Positions 49,961 through 63,700 of a stretch of DNA of 64,000 nucleotides are shown here, piece by piece (position 1 is the first letter of the stretch; each line of letters starts with the position of its first letter). The notes beneath the pieces were generated by a model. It searched no databases. It was not told the DNA's origin and was given only the letters and a program-made list of their open reading frames with translations. The stretch is taken from contig CM055188.1 of NCBI GenBank assembly GCA_029224185.1, positions 19,504,497-19,568,496 on the forward strand, in the 5' to 3' direction. The stretch is from Karalla daura (Eukaryota; Chordata; Actinopteri; Chaetodontiformes; Leiognathidae). Made by a program: the position numbers and the translations under genes.

Positions 49961-52900
49961 TGCAAGTGCGTATGTGTGCATGTGGTGGGGGGTGGGAGGG
50001 TGGAGTCATGGCTGAGGTGTTTTTCCATGCCAGATTGGTGCTTACTGTGTGTCAGTAGCTCACAGCTCCATTATATAACCTGGATTTTTTTTTCTTATGT
50101 TTTTTTTCTCCCTCATTCTCATAGTTTGTGCTCTCCCCTCCGGCAGCTTTTCTTTCTCTTATGTAAATAATTTTGTGTCTTTTGCCACTGTGACTGAAAA
50201 GCAGTGAGCTACTGCACATTTAATCTCTTTCTCAAATGAACTGTCAGAAGTTTGTGTGTGTGTTGTTATAATTTTGATGATGTTATTGTTATTATTATTA
50301 TCATGATTTTGAATAGTTGACGGGAAAATGTTGAACTTTAGTTCAAAATTTTTCCATCCTTAAAGTGAGCTATGAAATTATATTTTCTGAGTTACTTTTA
50401 ATAGGCAGGGTAAGTGCTGCTCATAGTTAATATCAGTCCTTTCTCGCATGGAGCGTTGCATGACAACACAACATCTAACTCAACCACTCCCCTCTGAACT
50501 GCATTATCTAATTTGCTCACAGTTTTTTGCATGCCAGTAAAATAACTAATTTGCACAGTATTGACAGCTTGTTTTCTTTTCTAATTACTTTCTCACCTTT
50601 TATTTTATTTGATTTTATTTTTTTCTTTTATTACTGCTTTCTGCTAACTCACATCACCTTAAAGGAGCTTGATCCAAACCAGCCACAGAAGCAACTGGAG
50701 GATCAAACGAGGGTAGGTACTGAGTTTGGTTTTCTGTGGCCTGGTCCAAACGGCCATCATATCGATGGCTGACAGCTGACTGACTGCTGAGATGCCCTTC
50801 AGAGTCGCTCTACCTCCACAGCATGGCACTCACTCACTCACTCACTCACTCACTCACTCACTCACTCACTCACTCACTCACTCACTCACTCACTCCCCTG
50901 TCAGTAACGTGAGAGGCACATCGAGTACTGGACGTTACCTTTGGCTGTTTTTCTTTTCTTTGATCGCTTGTGATGCATTTTCCCCTGAGGCGTTATGATT
51001 GTGCCGTGCTGATTTACACCAAACCGGTGCGGGGAAATACTAAATGTCAGTTTCTACTGAGGTGGGGGAGGACACTGTGTCACTTTTGAACATCACTGTC
51101 TGAGTTTGTGGAGTAAAGGTCAAATAACAATAAGCCTCCAATGACATTGTGTTATTAGGGTTAGCTAACTATGTTTTTCTCATGTATTTTACTTTAGATT
51201 TGTATTCAGGTCTGTCATTTAGAAGCTTTGCATTTACTTACTTTAATGTGTAGCACATAAAAGACTACACAGGAGGCTCTCAGGTGGAACGGTGAGCTCT
51301 GTATTACAAAAAGATGCAACTTTATAACTTTTTGCTTGATTTTGTATTTTTTTATGTTTGACCTTCAAACACCAGAGTCATTATGTCTATCCATGCATCA
51401 CTTGTTTGTCTTCCGCTGCTACATTAGCTCAGTACCACTGAGTTTGGGTTTCAGCTCCTTTTCTGTGGTGCAGTAACTTCAACTTGATTTTATCTCCTAA
51501 CGTCCATTTTTATTGATAGGGTGAAGCTCTACGGCAGATCTTGGTGAATCGATACTATGGAAACGTCAAACCTGGCCAGAGGAGAGATAGTCTCACAACC
51601 TTCAGCAATGGTCCACTCCCTCCTGGTGTACAGGGAAAATCACCCACAGGTGTGTTTAACAGTACAGTATCAGTTTGTCTGTATGGTCACGCTCGTAAAG
51701 ATAACATGTTTTTGAAATGATTTACTTTGGGGAAAATAGGCCAGTGCCACAAGGAGCATTGAGCACAGCACAAAAAATTCAATAAACAGAAATAGTTTTT
51801 TTTATAGCTGCCAGCTGCTATAGGACACTCAGGGACAGATTGGATATGGACATAGAGTGATTTAAACTTTTCAGCTTCAGACATTTGAAGTTTATGGAAT
51901 CTAAAAATACAGAAATAAGTGCTTGCCATATCTTCTTATTAAATGATGATTTGGAATTTCCTGACTTTCTCAATGTCTACTTAAATCTTTTGACTCTTGT
52001 TATGTGCTGAAGGGAAGAGGGCACAAGGAACATAGGAGGAGATCCTATCTATAATTTAGTCATAAACTTAATGCATAGCGTGAGTTTCACTCTTAAATTA
52101 TTTTATTCCTTAATATGAATTTTACAAGACAGTGTTCCCTTTGTTGTGATGTGCTTTTCATATGCGAAGTACATCCTTATTATTTACCTTCCATTATTTA
52201 CATTACAAAGAGTCACTAGCAGGTGTCACTGATATTTTCTGCTTCACATCAGCACGAAACACTCACACACTGTCCAGAGCAGTGTGCAGTTTGTGCATAC
52301 GTGCACTGGCTCCACAATAAAATGTTTGCAGAAGGCCTCACTGATGTGCAAACCGCGGCCGCCTCTCAATCTTTTCTCAATCGACTCTGACATTCACAAA
52401 CCTAATACATTGTCCATAAGTGACATTTATTCATCTGAGCTAGGCGCTTCGTGTCTATCATCGTGGCTATGACTCATCGTTCATCTCTTAATGCTTTAGA
52501 GTGGGGAGGGGAGAGAGAGAGAGAGAAAAAAAAAACATATTCACAGCCATGGCCTTGTACACCTTTAAGGCCGTGGCCCTCGGCTCTGCTACTGAGCGCA
52601 CTGCGGGCCGTGTTGTTGCCAGGCGACCAGCGAGCCAAGCTCCGTCTAGAATGGGATGTGTTGTTGATTCAGTGTCTCGCCCAGCCAGCGATGGCTCTGA
52701 TGGGTGCTGTTATCTCACCGCTGTTATGCCACCACTGTGGTAGCCAGCAGCAGCAGCAGCAGCAGTACGAATAGGAGCACCTCAACTGATCCCATACTCA
52801 TCTGATGTTATGCTGCGTCTGGCTTAATGAATAGAAAAGAATCTGTGGTTCATGTGGCTCCTCTCATCGCATGTCGTCCTGGTTTAAACCTCCTCTGGAC

Positions 52901-55900
52901 TGGCGTGTAAAGCTGCTCTGTGTGAAATGATTTTGTGTTTCTCATAGTTTCTGTCTGATTATTCAGATGACGTGTGACTCTGAATCTGTGGCAGCAGCTG
53001 CCAGGATCAGAAGTTGGGCATCCACACGTGGCGACATTTTTCTGAATTAGCAAAATATGTTGGAAAATAACTCGCGCATTCTTAATCCTGTCCGGAAAAA
53101 AACACTAATTGGTTGATTGAGCTGCACTAATGCTATGAGATCAGCTCAGACTTGATTAATGTTTGGTATCTAACTCTCTTTGTCAGCTGAGCCAGTTTAG
53201 GATGTTCCAGGAATTGCAATCCTGTACTTCAGTGGACTCGCACAAACAGTGGCCGTAATTTAATTTGTGGAGAGTGTGGCACCGCATATTAAATATGAAT
53301 GCGGCAAGTAAACACCTGCAGTATCGTGGAAAGGAACACACATAATTTTAATTGTATTTAGTGCACATTTAATTATCGAAGACATGCGTCATAATCAGTT
53401 AGGACTCCACATTAAAGTACACTTAGGTACAGTGACTACAGAGGTATGCATATCAGTTGCATGCTGGGTATTTGGATAGCACTAAAGAGATTTTAGTCAT
53501 GTATAATAACTTCCTTATTTGCTATCAAGTAGTTTCAGTAGTTGTAAAAATCATGCCAATTAAGGTATGAATACATGCTTTATGAAAGATAAAGAGCTAA
53601 TATGCTGCAAATGTGCATTTTGATAGTTGGCATAGTTGGCAGTGAATTTGTGTATCTTATAAATTGATTGTATCCATGGTATTATATGCTTTAAATCTAT
53701 GCACACCTGAATTAACAGACACCTTGACTTTTGCTGCCATACATAGTTGTCAGTTCTGGTGTCGGAGGTCGAGGGGAGCTGAGTCTGGCAGAGGTCCAAT
53801 GCCACCTGGACAAAGAAGGGGCATCTGATCTGGTCATCGACCTCATCATGAACGCTACCAGTGACCGAATCTTTCAGGAGAGCATACTGTTGGCCATCGC
53901 ACTGCTGGAGGGGGGAAACACGGTCATCCAGGTGAGTGTGGGTTACTGGGTTCAAGAGTGCAGCAGCACAAACAATGACATGTGCGACGTGTTAATGACG
54001 CCCCGCGCTCACATGTTGAGCCTGCAATTAAGTGGAGCTACGAGCAGCATACCCTTCAGGCAGGCATGAGCAGAATCTCAACAAGAAGATGTTATCTGGG
54101 CTCTTCAGAGCTGTGCTGTCAAGATTGTAAGTTATTGCCCTGTAGTTCCACTATGTCGAACTTCAAATGGTGAAGGGAGATATGGTAATTTGTCAATGCA
54201 GTAACCATGGACTTCCAGGTGCAAAGCATCCTGACATCTTTGAAAGTATTGACATTTTCAGTTGTGGGAAAAAAAAAAAGTAGAGGGACATGAGAGGAGA
54301 AAGGAAAGTCACAGCAAAGGAGGAACAGTCATCTGCTGGGAGAGGTCAAAGCTGTGCAGCCAAACACGTCATCACCACCCTGTGCGTTGCTAAGGCGACA
54401 CTAACTCTTCGTGAAAAGGGAAAGAGCTGCTGGGTTTACAACTGCATTATTTCAGCTTTGCATATTGTGTCTATCCTTAATAGGGTTAAATTAGCCAGAA
54501 AAAAAAAATCAGTGTTCAGAGAGAACACCACAGCCAGCAGCCACAAACTGGCCTTCAATAGAGTCTCACACCTTCAGTGAATGTCCCTTAAAAGTGCTTG
54601 TTCTGCCTGCGACAGACACATTTTATTTTAGGACTGTACAGACACCTTTTGGAGAGGACCTCTCCAGCAGCTCTCATTCTCAACAGCGGCACCACACTCA
54701 CCACAACACAGTTATTATGATCGGTAAATAGACTTCAGTGAGACCTGACAGGCACATCATAATATTCACCAAGAAAGAAGCAGTGGGGAGGGAAGGTGAC
54801 AGCGACTAGAGTCAACGCTGCTTCTTTTATTTATTTTCCCACAATTAAATGTTATATAACATAATTAACCAATGTATTTGCGACCAAGTGTGTGAGAATG
54901 CACTGCATACAAGCCACATGTCAGCGTATCCTGGTTTTGTGGTTCGTGCATTCATGCTGTTCTGTGTTCACCTGCACAAACAGGCTTGTTGCATAATAGG
55001 CAGACTATTTGCATAGTGTTGATATAGCGTCAGTAATCCATGTGAAGCTCATACGGATTTGAATCCAATGCTTGGTGTCATAATTATAATTGTGCTATTA
55101 AAATTGTTATCTAATAGGTTGCACATATTTTGAGGTGAAGCAGACCGTGCATTGTTAGTCCTCTTAAACCAGCCAGAGTTGGGTGGAGTTTCGTCAAGTA
55201 TGGCAACTTGAGTTGAAGAGTCGTCCTTGTTCAGTCGTTTCACTCAACTAATATTTGCTAGTCTCTGTATGATGCAGATAAAGCACTTTTTTTGCATTTG
55301 TGAACCACTCCAGAATTATCAGGACAGGAATTGTGTTTCCTTTGCGAGTCAACACCACCACCTGCCCCACCCCTAATTGTTACCTGATAAGGCCTGACTT
55401 CCCAGAGTGTGCACAAAGGCGCTCACATGACTGCTGTTACATAAGCTGCTGCCTGTCTCTCCGCCTGTGTGAATGACGCCCATAGCTGGGCCTCCTTACA
55501 TTCCAACTAAACTCGTAACTGGGTCATGCTTTGCTGGTGGAAAGAGGGCAGAAACAGGCACAGCTCCTTGGGAGAGCCACAAGATTTCAGACGCTCTCTT
55601 GTGCCAAAGTCATCCTCTCTGCAGCCTCCTGGAGGTCAGGTCAGCGCATCTGACTGGACTTACCTGTCGATTCACACGCCGATACAACTCTGAGGACAGG
55701 TCACAGGGAGGCTCTGTGTCCACTGCCGAAGTTGCTTTTGGTGAACATTTTGAGTTGGGTGCTTTCTTTTAATTGTGCACCCAGGGCAATTCTAAATATT
55801 TGCAGTTCTTTTTTGTTTGATTCACATGGTTTAATTTCAATATCCCATTCATAAGAATTCCGGGAATAGTTATATGTGAACTGGAGCCACTTAGTAGGCC

Positions 55901-57738
55901 ATTTAGGGAAATGGCACCAACAGCTTAACACAGATTTCAGAGAATCTACAGTGAACATCTACCACTCCTCTCCATCTGAAACTCGGTGGATTTGTGGCTT
56001 TAGATTTGCTGGTAGAAAAGACCTCAAAGTGAACTTTTGAAGCCGAGCTGTTTATTGGGTTTATGAAGGAGAAGACACATTTATAAAGAAGCTTCTTGTT
56101 TCGGAACTTAAGTTGGGTGTTTTTCTCCCTCTTTAGCACGGTACACAGACAAGTGAACATTGTTGGAGGATCATGCACGGTTCAGAGTGAATTTCCAACA
56201 TATCAGCAGATGCACCACATTTCCCTGTCTTACATAACGATGGATTGCCTGCCCCCTTTTCCAGACAGAAGGGTTCTTGTTGTCTAAATGAAAAGCAGGA
56301 CAAAAACATGCCCAAAGATTTCACCAAGCAGTCTGTTTGTTTGTTTTTGAGGTAATCCAGGGTCGTAGCCTAGCCAACAACATTTTTGGGAGGAAGAGAA
56401 TATGAGAGAAGGAGAGATGGAGAGCTGCTGGCTTCAGGATGAATTCATGCAGGCCTGGTGCTCACTGGGCCAGATATGTGGCAGCCTTGAGGGACAGGAT
56501 AAGTGTGTTAGTGGGTACAAAAACAGATGAGTCAGGACACAATCTTTTCTATCCTTGCCCCCTGCATATGTAAGAGTTTTATTGTAAACAAAACACAGCC
56601 TTCTTCCTAAGAAACCTTCATCTGCTGGAGAAAATAATTAAAGGAAATTAAGGAAAACATAAGTTTAGACACTGCAATAATGCTGCAATGGTTAAACATT
56701 GCAATATTCAGCCCTTTCCAATTCAGTATTTTTTATGTAAAACCTGTTGGATTTGTGACCATACTTACTTAAAACAAAACAACAACAATTTAATTTTGGT
56801 ATTATTTTAGTCCTGTTCAAACCTGAGCTAAATATAGTTGCTGTGGGTGCAGGCCAAAATGAAGAGGCCAGAATACTTTGTAGACCATTTGTTTTAAGGG
56901 TTTCAAAACAAATGGTCATTCAAGTTAATCACTGAGTACAGAGAGGCTGTTTGCAAATATGTGATGACAAGTAATGTGATAACTTTCTGCAATTAACATC
57001 AGACACGCAGATCGTATTGATGCTTGTCTGACTGATGGCTGAATGCAATTTCATCCTTCGAAGAAATGTTTTTGCTTTTTGAAGATTTTGACTTTCATCT
57101 TTGACTTATGTAAGTTATTATTGGAGCATTTAACCACACCCTGAAAATTATCTTTGTGGTTGCGTTATGTCTTCATGACTTGAGTGCAGTTTGAGATGCA
57201 TCTATCAGTAATGAGGGTTGCTTTCTTGTTGTTTAGAAGTTACACATTAGGAACTCTGGCTTAGTCTCATATTCTAACTTGATATCCCCCTTTAAATATC
57301 AGTAACAACCTCAAAGCACATGCAGTATAATTTGGTCACACTGTTCAAGTAGAAAATATTTTTGGCGCAGTTAGCCTTAAAATGTAGCAGTTTGAGACAG
57401 ACTGCTTGCACAACGACCTGTCAAACATTAATTGACCTACAGTACACAGCATCCCATAAATAACCGATGCCAGCCTGGATTGTCATGGTCAAGATAACAG
57501 GATGTCTGACACATATGCCTCCAGGTTGTTGTTCAGAAACAAGCAGCAAAACACTGAGGCAGTTCAAGTGCAACTGAAGTAGACATGTAGCACACGTAAG
57601 GTATCGAAGCATCAGACTGCGCTCTTGCAAACTCATCTGCACACTCCATTAGCACATGCACACACACATGCACACACTCATGGATATACTTAGAGGCCAG
57701 AGAGCTCATTCCAAAAACAGCTCTGAGAGAGAGAATCT

Positions 57739-57798
<60 letters not shown>

Positions 57799-60700
57799 GC
57801 GTGTGTGTGTGTGTTATGTAAGAGAAGAAGTGTAGAAGCTCTGCTTCTCCCAAACACCACCCTACCATCCATCTACTCAACGCCATTTTTGCGTTCCTCA
57901 ACTGTCACAGGAGCAAACAGGTGCCACTACTCTTACTCAATAGGCTTGTTGTGGCACGCCACTCACTCACACCCCCACCCCCGCCACCTCTGCCCGGTTC
58001 AAGTTCATAGCTACCTCTTGGAAGGCTTTAAAAAGCCTGTGCAAAGTGAGTTTCCAAGCATCAGCATCATCAACATACCAGTTCTTGTTTAACCCGAGAG
58101 CGTGCTGAGGATTCTCCTTTTAAAGTGCAGTTTACAGTTTATAGTTGTTGATCTCAATCCTGCCCTGTGCCTGGTTTAAACATATGAGTGCTCTGACTTT
58201 TGTATTGATGTTTGTCAAAGTTGTGGATATATTTACGACTTTCCTTGGCTTGTTGCCTGAGCAGAATCCTGAGTGAGGCACACACACACTGACACGCACA
58301 CACACACACACAAACACACTGTACTTTCTTTTCATTTCAAACTCCTGTGGTAGTCTTGTCTTTGCTTCAAAAAGCACATCTCCGTGGTTACCAGACAGAT
58401 GGAGAAGAAGACGTTGCTCAAGCCCTCCAATAGGCACAGGGATGGCTTTGTCACTCACCAAGGTGTCAGGCTGGAAAAGCGTGAGGCGGATAAAAAGGAC
58501 GAGGGAGCGAGTGAGAGAGCTGCCGCAATAAACAGGCCTTACATAACTGACCCGTGTTGATGCCAGGAGCCGAGGTGGCAGCTGATAGAGTATGGGCAGA
58601 AAAGTGGAAGTGATAATCGGAGTAGAATAATCAGAGCGAAAGCCCCCCCACTGTTTCACCATGTTGAATGGGTGAAATCATGAGCCAATCAGGAGTTGAT
58701 GTAAACCTGCTGCGCTGAACATGACTGACAGCCACAGGATCAGCAAAGCTCCCAGGGGGCTTATAGGGAGGGACACACAGAAGACTAAACTTACATCAAG
58801 AGGGGAAAAGCTAAGACTGATTAGCTGATGGACCCTTTTCTTTGGGGAGTGACTCAGCAGTCAAAGACAAGAAACTGGGGTTAATTTTTGCACAACAGTC
58901 TTTATCTCTTATCTGAACCTGGTTTATTGTTTAAGATCAGCAACTTATTTTACTGCGTTATCAACTCACCTGATCTCTCCCCTGCTGCGAGACGAATCTT
59001 ATTTGAAACAAACTGAAAAAGGAAAATGCACTGGTTGGAATTTTTTTTTTCAATCAAATGTCTCTTGTTATTCAGTTCAGGCCTGGAATGAACATGCTTA
59101 TGGGAATCATATGAGTTAATTTTCAACAAAATATTCTCTTATGCTTAATAATTAGGGAAAATCCTCACTTCCCAGGTGTGTTTTTAGTACATTGTACAAG
59201 TGCACTGTTCAAATATTGCATTTCTGTCACCAGCATAATCTTTGAAATAGAGCATATTATCTTTTTTCTATCATCAAAAAATTAAAACTTATCCACCTGC
59301 TTTTATATGAAGTGGTGTTACCATCTGTGCTTCAGTTTTAGCTTTTGAAACAGCCCCAGTTTAACTGACTGCAGTCAGAGCAAAGAGCAGACAGTTGTTG
59401 CTTGCTCTCCCTTTTGCCTTTGGCATTTTTGACAGACAAGTGTTGACAACATGATTCCCTTTGCATCAGTGAAGAAAAAAAGATTTTTTTTTATGGCCAT
59501 AGTCATGAGGTCTCTTTAATGTGGTAATCTTGTAAAGCTGCTGTCCTGAAGTTGTTGTTTGGAGAAGCTGGCCTGCTTGCATAAGTCTTCTGCTGACTCT
59601 TAATCAGATCATTATCAATGAATGGCCCTACTTTGTCAACAGCATGATGTTAACATCCTGAAAAACAAGCAAGAAGAAATGGTTGCATAAAAGAGAGACG
59701 AAAAACAACTCAGATTTGCTTAATGCATTAAATGTTCCGCATCCCTCAGGACTTGGGTCAGGTGACTTTTCAGGGGATTTGCGATAAATAGGTTTCATAT
59801 GCTCAAAGGGTCTCTGAACAGATAACGTCACTCTTATGCCGTGCCCGGCACTTTCATGCTGTTTCACTGTTTGCATGTCTTTTCCCTATTTCAGAAACTT
59901 AGTTGAGCTAAACCTAGAAAGACCCTTGTGTAACAGTCTTTCAAATCTACCCCAGAATCCATGTATGTGATAACTCCTGCTACCACCCAACCACCCACAT
60001 CCCCTCCCATTGGTGGACCCACCCCACCCCGACCTCCTCTCTGTCACACCACACGCTCACTTCGTGCCGTTCTGGCACTGAAAAGTAGGGCAGGGTTTTC
60101 CTCTCTCCAGTGCTCGCCCTCGCCGGGCTGATGTAACAGTGTTAGAGCTGAGGCGCTGCATGCCCTCACTGTAACTACTCAGCTGATTACAGGTCTTATG
60201 TAAGGAGGGATTGTCGAGACGGAAAATGGGACAGTACGTATGAGCCTGTTGCAGAAAAACAGCCTCGTGCATATGAGGCTGTCTAACAACGAAGCCCTTT
60301 GTGTAGCTTTGCTATAGGCAAAACATTTCCTTCCTCACCTTGACTCCACTAACCGCTGACTCATGGGTCAAATGCTTATTGACTGCCACAAAGTAGAAAA
60401 CCTCAGAAAATGCAAAATGGTGGTCAAATGCAATCACATTGTTCATCAACACAGACATTTTTTTTTTCACAGTGCAATTAAGGTCAAGTCTATCAATGTT
60501 TCCACTTATGTTAGTGAATTTACACACAAATGTACATGCTTTTTCATGTTTGTAGATGTACTAGAATGCATACATGTCCTCAGAGGGGTTTTGAGCTGCA
60601 TGTGTGTGCATATGCATGCATAGATGTTGTCTGAGCGGCTGCATGTGAAACCTGAATTTTATCTTTCTACTTAGTCTTTCTTGCCTGCTTGTTTGTGGTC

Positions 60701-63700
60701 AATGCCCAGCATTGTCATCATGGTGCCAGAACCATGTTCTGCCCAGGGAGCTCAGAGCAGATGGTGTAGAATCAGGTGAGCGTGGTGAGGCCCTCCAGCA
60801 TGCTTTCCTGGCTCAGTAAGAGGAGGCTTATGTAACGGCCTCTAACAGAACCTCTGGCTCCCAGCTCTGGCTAGACACTGTAAAAATGGCAACAATACCA
60901 TGATAAGAAATGGAGGGCAAGAGCTCACTTATTGGAAATTTGTCCTATTTTTCATACATTCAGGTGTGAGACACCCTGAATCAGTATTGCCAGTACTTTA
61001 CCATAACAGCAGTTAGACAGCTGAAAAAGTTGTAAATTCATCTGTCTGGAGGACACAGGGAGACAGTTTCAAATATGGCTTATGCTAAACATGTCCTCTC
61101 TTTCTTTGTTTTTCTACAGCGCTCATTCTTCAATCGGTTAACAGGCGACAACAAGTCTGAAAAGTTCTTCAAGGTGTTTTATGAGCGCATGAAGTTGGCT
61201 CAGCAGGAGATTAAAGCCACTGTGACAGTGAACACAAGTGACCTGGGCAGCAAGAAGAAGGATGAGGAGCCACCGGACAAAGACACGCCAGCACGTAAGA
61301 AAGGTGAGGGGTCAGGAGATCACAAAATAAGCAGTAAACCCCAGTTGTCCTCAATTTGAGTTGTCCTCAAATGAAAACTGAGCCCATAATGTGGAATGAA
61401 AGTATTTTCACAAAAATCATGTTGTGATACGAATCAGTATGTATATGTTTGACGATATGACTTGTCGAATGAACAGTCTAATGTTGTGTGTTATCTCCCA
61501 TGCTTTGTGTTTGACTCACCCCCCTGTACCTGTGATTAGTCAAAGACGTGCCAGTGGTGGCGGTCGTGACCGAGGAAGTGAAGGAGCAGCTCGTGGAGGC
61601 CTCTGCCGTCACCAAGAAGGCCTTCACCACATACCGTCGCGAGGCTGAGGCAGAAGAACACCAGGCAGCAGCCGATGGCGCTCCTGTCCCCACAGCTGAT
61701 AAAAGCCAGGAAGAGGGCGAGATGAGCGTCATCATCACCATCATGCAGCCCATTCTGCGTCTCATGCAGCTGCTGTGTGAGAATCACAACCGAGATCTGC
61801 AGGTCAGCCGTTAAAGCAGCCCCTTGGCACTGTGGGGCTTTTGTTTTACCCAAACGCTCGACCCCATCATTGTGGCCTTTGACACGTTCACATTTCCTGA
61901 CCTGTGCTCTGAATCTCTCTCACCAGACATGGTATACAGAAATGAAACCATGTAGAAAATAGGCACCATTTGCAGAACTTCCTGATGCAGCTGTTTCCAT
62001 ATGTGTGATGTCTTGGTCTGGTTTCACTATGAAAAGTGTTGTTGTTTAGTAATGCCTTGCCCCAGCGGCCCAGACAGCAAACTTCCGTCTTGCACTGATT
62101 CTGTTTACACCCTTAAAGCAGTGCAGGCTTCCATTAAATGATAGTTGTCTGGGCTCTGAATCTCCCTGCCTGCTCCATCCTCACCTAGTGTGGCTGCAAC
62201 ATATTGATTTGCTGCTCGCCACACAACACGGATGGTCAATTCGTTTAGATGTTGCTATTCCATCCAGTGCCATGGACTAGCTAATTATCTGGCAGCTGCT
62301 TAGTGTCTCATAAGAAAACAAATGGAGTGAGCCTGACAATTCTTAACCTGGTGAAGGAATTTCTCACTTCAGAGACAGACAGTAAATGTTAAAAATGTGT
62401 TTGGGACTCTAAGGCATATTTCTGAACTATCTCTTCAGTGACTGAGATCATGAGGTTTTAAATGTTCAACATTTGCTCAACATCGACTCCTATGATGTCA
62501 GGACTTCATTAGTAGTGGTCTAAAGCAGATCTGAGTGAATTTGTTTGATTTATGTTGGGAAAATTGAGAAAGGGCAGAATGTCTGTAAAAGATATTCACT
62601 TTGTCTAAAACAATTAAAATTGGAGAATTAAAAAAAATACAGAAAAATAATGTTTAAATGTTTAAATGAAATAAAATAGATGATTCTAGATTAATAATCA
62701 GTCTATATGAAGAACCCAGTACCTGGCTCAGGTATGTGAAACTGATCAGCTGCTCAGTGAAATGGAGGCGGGATCGGTGTCACACACCAAAGATGCATAA
62801 ATCCAAAAGTCAAACCATACAGCGACACATCTGTAGCAGCCGGAGCAACAGGTGTGAGACTGCCTTGGTCCTTGTTGAGTTAAGTTGTGTTTTGTGGACA
62901 TGTGTGCTCCACTGGACAATTAATAAAGTTATGTTTGCCATAACCATCCCTCGGTGTCATAGGGTGCTTGTCCGAACCATGGTGGAAGAGCTCAGCTCTC
63001 TTGTCACAGTGGTGCCCAACATGGGGGCAGCATTGAAGAAGTACCAGAAGTACCTGGAGCAAATGCAGTCATTGGACTTGCTGTAGACTCAGACAGTAGA
63101 GTCAGACAGTCAGGCATGGTACAGGCTGATCGCCTGTTCAACCTGCTGACAGTAAACTCACCCCACCAACACTGATAATGCGGAAACTGCTAACACTAGT
63201 ACAGAGAAGATTGGCTGACCCATCACAAGGGTGACAGGGATGGACAAAGGTGCTATGGAGTCCAGCTCAGCTGATACCAGTACTACAGACACACCCCATG
63301 TCTTTGCCAATACCAGGGCTGCAGGGATCAGCCAACAAAGCACCAGCAGCCCGTGCTCTTGATGGAGGCAAGCAATCACTGGTGGTACCAGTGACCTGTA
63401 GTCCTTGAAGAGCCTGGTGGCTATCAGCAGCGGCTCACACTCTGCAAGGAGACAAACAATGAACAGCATCTCTGTCAACACCAGCATCATCGAGTCCAAC
63501 TCAGCCAAATGCTAGCACCACAGAGCCCAGACACCAGCACTGGCACCATGGAGGTCGGTCAACATATTGTCTCCAGCCCATAGTTCTGAGAAAGGTGGGT
63601 TTTCATCATCACCAGTAGGCCGCACTCTAGAAGGAGACACCAATCTACCGAGGGATGAGGGACCAGTCTCACACACCTGTGCCTAGTGAACAGTCATGCC

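Noticed and set aside
50826..50896. (CACT)n array as a CRISPR-like repeat
   Set aside because: It is a pure tetranucleotide microsatellite without spacers, in a vertebrate intron.
58132..58662. Minus-strand open frame of 176 codons
   Set aside because: It crosses a (CA)n repeat that translates to Cys-Val repeats, resembles no known protein and lies in an itpr1 intron without splice support.
63158..63508. Hydrophobic minus-strand frame of 116 codons
   Set aside because: It arises from degenerate tandem repeats in the last intron, with no start context or homology.
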